Shown here one piece after another: positions 32,028 to 34,923 of a stretch of DNA of 34,923 nucleotides. Each line of letters opens with the position of its first letter. Positions within the stretch are counted from its first letter, which is position 1. The notes below the pieces were generated by a model. It did no database searches and had not been told where the DNA came from. It saw only the letters and a program-made list of their open reading frames with translations. Both the position numbers and the translations under genes were made by a program. The stretch is from Alphaproteobacteria bacterium. GTDB lineage: Bacteria > Pseudomonadota > Alphaproteobacteria > Micropepsales > Micropepsaceae. The DNA is taken from positions 1-34,923 of the forward strand of contig JAHFQC010000029.1 in NCBI GenBank assembly GCA_023259375.1, in the 5' to 3' direction.

Positions 32028-32954
32028 ATGCGATTGCTGATCGTTGGAGCCGGAGCGACCGGCGGTTATTTCGGCGGACGTCTGGCGGCGGCCGGCCGCG
32101 ACGTAACCTTCCTGGTGCGTGCGGCCAGAGCCAAGCAGCTTGAAGCGGATGGTCTGGCCATCATCAGCCCGCATGGCAATGCGAACATCAAGCCGAAACT
32201 GGTGACGGCGGAGACTATTGCGGAGCCGTTCGACGCTGTAGTGGTTGCGGTCAAGGCGTACGCGCTGGCGGCCGCCATCGAGGATTTCGCACCGGCAGTC
32301 GGCCCCGACACGATGATCGTCCCGCTTCTGAACGGCATGCGCCACATGGATGTTCTCGCCGCCCGCTTCGGCGCCAAGGCACTGGTCGGAGGACTATGCC
32401 GAATCGCAGCGGCACTCGATCCCCTTGGACGCATTACGCAACTCGCTGACTTCCATGATTTTGTCTATGGCGAGCGTGACGGCACGGACACGGCGCGAAT
32501 GCACGCCCTGGACGCGGCTGTGAGCGGCGCAGGTTTTGATGCGCGGTTGTCGTCCCAGATCGAGTCCGAGATGTGGGAAAAGTGGGTGATGTTGGCGGCT
32601 CTCGGCGGCATTACCTGTCTGATGCGCGGTAATATCGGTGAAATCGAAGCGGCAGCGGGCGGCCGCGAGTTTGTGCAACGCTTTCTCGATGAGGTCGTTG
32701 AGGCGGCAGTCGTGCTCGGCCATCCTCCAAGCCCAGACTTCATCGCCCGTCTCAAGACGATCCTGCTGGCCAAAAAATCGACACTGGCGGCGTCGCTGTA
32801 TCGCGATCTCGTGCAGGGCAACCCCATCGAGGCCGATCAGATCATCGGTGATTTGTTGGCCCGGGCCAAGCAAGCCGGCGTAAAGACGCCGTTGTTGGCG
32901 ACCGCGCACGCCGCATTGAGCGTTTATCAGAACCGGCTCGCCATCAAAGTGTAA
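32028..32954 (+). CDS. Ketopantoate reductase family (ApbA/PanE-like) oxidoreductase
   Basis: The 308-residue cytoplasmic protein has an N-terminal Rossmann fold with NADP motif GAGATGGYFGGRLAAAG (residues 6-22) and FLVR after the second strand. KAYALAAAIEDFAP, PLLNGMRHMDVL and the catalytic-Lys region EMWEKWVMLAALGGITCL (about 183-200) follow. The C-terminal helical domain ends with KSTLAASLYRDLVQGNPIEADQIIGDLL. These match 2-dehydropantoate 2-reductases, the NADPH-dependent step of pantothenate synthesis. The family also contains many paralogues acting on other 2-keto acids. Lying between glycan-degrading genes, this copy may reduce a sugar-acid intermediate; that is inference only. Confidence 0.88.
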   Translation: MRLLIVGAGATGGYFGGRLAAAGRDVTFLVRAARAKQLEADGLAIISPHGNANIKPKLVTAETIAEPFDAVVVAVKAYALAAAIEDFAPAVGPDTMIVPLLNGMRHMDVLAARFGAKALVGGLCRIAAALDPLGRITQLADFHDFVYGERDGTDTARMHALDAAVSGAGFDARLSSQIESEMWEKWVMLAALGGITCLMRGNIGEIEAAAGGREFVQRFLDEVVEAAVVLGHPPSPDFIARLKTILLAKKSTLAASLYRDLVQGNPIEADQIIGDLLARAKQAGVKTPLLATAHAALSVYQNRLAIKV

Positions 32955-34542
32955 CCGCCGTCATCGGTGCGCTCGGTGCCGCGGAAGCGAACACGTCGCG
33001 CATGCGAAGCCCTTGGACGTCGTCGGTGATGACGGCGGGGCGTGCATCCGCAGTTAGGCAGCGCAGGTCGATGTCGGTCATCGAAACATTGCGCACATGG
33101 CGCAGATAGAAACCCCACGCCGGCATCGGGCCGAACATATCGGGGTCGGGATAACCGGCTTCGTTTTCGGGCGGTTTGATGCCCGCGTCAGCGGCCGTTC
33201 CGCCGCCGGGATGGATCTGGCGGATGCCGGTGAAGGACACATCCTCGATCAGTCCGCCCGGAACGCCCGACACGATCGAGCAATAGCGCTTGTCGAGATA
33301 GTGGCAGTCGACATCGCTGACCGAAACGCGGCGCAGCACCGCCATCGGCGCGCCTTTCGGAGCCCGCCGCCGGTCGCCGAGGCGCAGGAAAATCGGCGCC
33401 GCGGTGCAGTCGCGCATCACGAGATTGTTGCACACCACGTCTTCCAGCACGGCGCCGTCGACGCTTTCGATGGCGAGGCCGTTGCAGCAATCGAAGACGC
33501 AGTTCGACACCGCGACATTGCGATAGCCGCCGGTCGATTCCGTGCCGAGCTTGATGCGGCCCGAAGTCAGGTGCGGCAGGATGTTCTTGAGCTGCTCGCG
33601 CTTGTAGGTCGCGTCCAGCATCGAGCCGACTGCATAGCCCGAAACGAAGCAATTGGTGATGGTGACGTTCTCGGTCGGCCGCACTTCGCCAAGAGCGTAG
33701 GAACTCTTCAGCACGATGGCGTCGTCGGTCGGCGAATTGACCGAGCAGTTGGAGACGCGGCAGTTGCGCACCACGTCGATGTCGATGCCGTCGCGATTGG
33801 TGTCGATCTTGAGATTGTCGATGGTGAGATTGTCGACCCCGGTCGCCAGAATGCCGAAATGACCGCCGCGATAGATGGTAATGTCGCGCAGCGTGATGTT
33901 GCGGCTGTTCTTGAGCGCAATCGCCTTGTTGCCGAGCCCCGCCATCTTCTTCACGGCTTCGGTGTGGTCGGCGATGCGCGCCTTCAGCATGTCCGTCTCG
34001 GGCACGTCGTCCCGGCCGATGCCGATGCTCCACGGCGCATTGGGGCTGACATTGGTCAGGCCTTCGCCGTCGATCATGCCGGGGCCGAGGATCGCGACGT
34101 CCTCGATGGCCTCGCCCCAGATCAGGCTGTTGTGGAAATAGGAGTGGCCGTAGTCCTGATAGTTCTCGAATTTGTTCGGTTCGGCCGGATCGTAGCGTCC
34201 GGCGTGTTTCTTGGGATCGGCGGCGAGGAGCACCGCGCCGGAGCCGAAATAGAGCGTCACATGGCTTTTCAATTGCAGCGAAAACGACAGGAAGCGTCCC
34301 TTCGGAAGGAACACCGTGCCGCCGCCGGCTTTGGCCGCCGCATCGATGGCGCGCTGGATCGCCGCTGTGTCGAGCGTCTTGCCGTCGCCCTTGGCGCCGA
34401 ACTTGCGGACATCGAAGGCGTCGGGCGCATGGGCGCTGGCGGCGGTGAAGGGCAGCACCGCGGCGCTCGCACCATAGAGAAGCTGGCGTCTTCCGATTAA
34501 GCCCCAGTCGGGGCTCGCATTTTCGACGACGACGAGAGCCAT
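32944..34542 (-). CDS. GH28-family polygalacturonase-like enzyme, Tat-exported
   Basis: The product has 532 residues from ATG 34542 (AGGAAG site). IGRRQLLYGASAAVLPFTAASA is a Tat-type signal starting near residue 15. DVRKFGAKGDGKTLDTAAIQRAID opens the beta-helix, and many short turns follow (SRNITLRDITI, VDNLTIDNLKI). The catalytic region reads DTNRDGIDID and PTDDAIVLKSS, giving the usual Asp cluster. The GHG motif of classical polygalacturonases is not seen; GRIKLGTESTGGYRN stands near that place, a pattern I associate with bacterial GH28 enzymes of pectin loci. It would cut galacturonan or rhamnogalacturonan in the periplasm or outside. It is convergent with the reductase gene; their ends overlap by 11 bases. 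Confidence 0.87.
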   Translation of the reverse strand: MALVVVENASPDWGLIGRRQLLYGASAAVLPFTAASAHAPDAFDVRKFGAKGDGKTLDTAAIQRAIDAAAKAGGGTVFLPKGRFLSFSLQLKSHVTLYFGSGAVLLAADPKKHAGRYDPAEPNKFENYQDYGHSYFHNSLIWGEAIEDVAILGPGMIDGEGLTNVSPNAPWSIGIGRDDVPETDMLKARIADHTEAVKKMAGLGNKAIALKNSRNITLRDITIYRGGHFGILATGVDNLTIDNLKIDTNRDGIDIDVVRNCRVSNCSVNSPTDDAIVLKSSYALGEVRPTENVTITNCFVSGYAVGSMLDATYKREQLKNILPHLTSGRIKLGTESTGGYRNVAVSNCVFDCCNGLAIESVDGAVLEDVVCNNLVMRDCTAAPIFLRLGDRRRAPKGAPMAVLRRVSVSDVDCHYLDKRYCSIVSGVPGGLIEDVSFTGIRQIHPGGGTAADAGIKPPENEAGYPDPDMFGPMPAWGFYLRHVRNVSMTDIDLRCLTADARPAVITDDVQGLRMRDVFASAAPSAPMTAVTL

Positions 34543-34642
34543 TCGCGGTCTTCCTCTTGAGGACACGCAAAGGCGCGTGCCATTGTCCCGGAGAACAATG
34601 CGGTCATAATCGATCAAATGCAATCGTCTTCGCGCGCAGGCC
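34543..34642. promoter_or_regulatory. GH28 upstream region with a dyad and a shared motif
   Basis: CATTGT (34581-34586) and ACAATG (34595-34600) are inverted arms with an eight-base spacer, centred about 48 bases before the GH28 start. Just upstream on the minus strand lies TCGATTATGACC (34613-34602), one base different from a sequence before the GH106 gene. These are candidate operator sites for the adjacent DeoR regulator or another sugar regulator. Confidence 0.45.
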
Positions 34643-34923
34643 TTAGACAGCCACTGCGATAAGTTTCACGCCGTTCTGTTCGACCATCTGGGCCGAAGCG
34701 TCGTCGATGTGGTCGTCGGTGATCAGCGTGTGCACCCGGGAGAGGGCGCACAGCGGGTGGGCCGCACTGGCGGCGAACTTCGCGGAATCCACCAGCGCGA
34801 TCAGCTGGTCGGCGAGGTTGAGCAGCTTGCGTTCGGCCTGCACCAGGATGACGTCGCTTTGCATCAGCCCGAAGCGGCCGACGGCCGCCGAACCGACGAA
34901 CATGCGGCTGGCATGAAAGGTGC
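34643..34923 (-). CDS. DeoR-family transcriptional regulator, C-terminal part (runs off the window)
   Basis: The last 93 residues are visible; the frame stays open to the window edge. MFVGSAAVGRFGLMQSDVILVQAERKLL, then IALVDSAKFA and the closing VHTLITDDHIDD...MVEQNGVKLIAV, match the effector (ribose-isomerase-like) domain of DeoR regulators. These bind phosphorylated sugars and typically repress carbohydrate genes. The DNA-binding head lies outside the window. Being upstream of GH28 on the same strand, it may control this glycan locus. Confidence 0.85.
   Translation of the reverse strand, partial: TFHASRMFVGSAAVGRFGLMQSDVILVQAERKLLNLADQLIALVDSAKFAASAAHPLCALSRVHTLITDDHIDDASAQMVEQNGVKLIAVAV

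Noticed and set aside
1..34923. Mobile elements, integrase/att sites, CRISPR arrays or rRNA
   Set aside because: No transposase or integrase, no regularly spaced repeats and no rRNA sequence were seen in either strand.

Overview
This is a GC-rich window, with GC-rich third codon positions and long antisense shadow ORFs, that reads as chromosome of an alphaproteobacterium. Supporting signs are a tRNA-His without the extra 5' G-1 and with discriminator A73, a HisRS of eukaryote/archaea-like type, a hisS-hisZ-hisG gene string, a short HisZ-dependent HisG, and a PAS_5 (PF07310-like) protein. The Tat-exported pectin/rhamnogalacturonan enzymes suggest a soil or plant-litter heterotroph, perhaps a relative of Rhizomicrobium/Micropepsaceae or Caulobacterales; that placement is inference. 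There are no mobile elements, CRISPR arrays or rRNA genes, and no gene-free stretch exceeds 300 bases (the longest are about 180).

Layout. 1-1919: the start of an AsmA-family gene leaving the window, tRNA-His(GTG), and a PadR regulator overlapping a six-helix membrane protein, with a promoter embedded in a dyad. 2028-3410: a PAS-domain protein followed by a LacI-type sensor domain with no DNA-binding head. 3594-6903: hisS-hisZ-hisG, overlapping start-to-stop, ending at a hairpin shared with the convergent M48/Ste24-like protease (6977-8341). 8426-10472: three tightly packed + genes (ABHD10-like hydrolase, TPR protein, M15A-like peptidase), then an intergenic palindrome. 10532-12628 on the - strand: GST, queG and a short pyrophosphatase-like gene, all overlapping. 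12719-16246 on the - strand: csoR-copA (copper efflux) with a clear operator/promoter, then mtgA. 16339-23661 on the - strand: a complete chemotaxis operon, STAS-cheY-cheA-cheW-MCP-cheW-cheR-cheB. 23845-34923: a glycan locus with altronate dehydratase, GH2, GH106 rhamnosidase, a ketopantoate-reductase-like enzyme, GH28 and the 3' part of a DeoR regulator.

How the genes work together. The his genes link histidyl-tRNA charging with the first step of histidine synthesis, and the cognate tRNA lies about 3 kb away. In csoR-copA a copper sensor controls an exporter with an unusual N-terminus of two YHS domains plus one heavy-metal-binding zinc-ribbon-like domain. The che operon holds one receptor, two CheW couplers, kinase, regulator, methyltransferase and methylesterase; its first start codon lies behind a 10-bp inverted repeat that could mask the ribosome site. 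The last 11 kb look like a small pectin/rhamnogalacturonan utilisation locus: secreted GH28, GH106 and GH2 would release galacturonate, rhamnose and other sugars, and UxaA would act in cytoplasmic uronate catabolism.

Candidates for something new are the HTH-less LacI protein coupled to a PAS protein, the che leader structure, the hisS leader with alternative hairpins, the pyrophosphatase-like protein lacking one metal-binding aspartate position, and a 12-base motif shared by the GH106 and GH28 upstream regions. None is proven by sequence reading alone.
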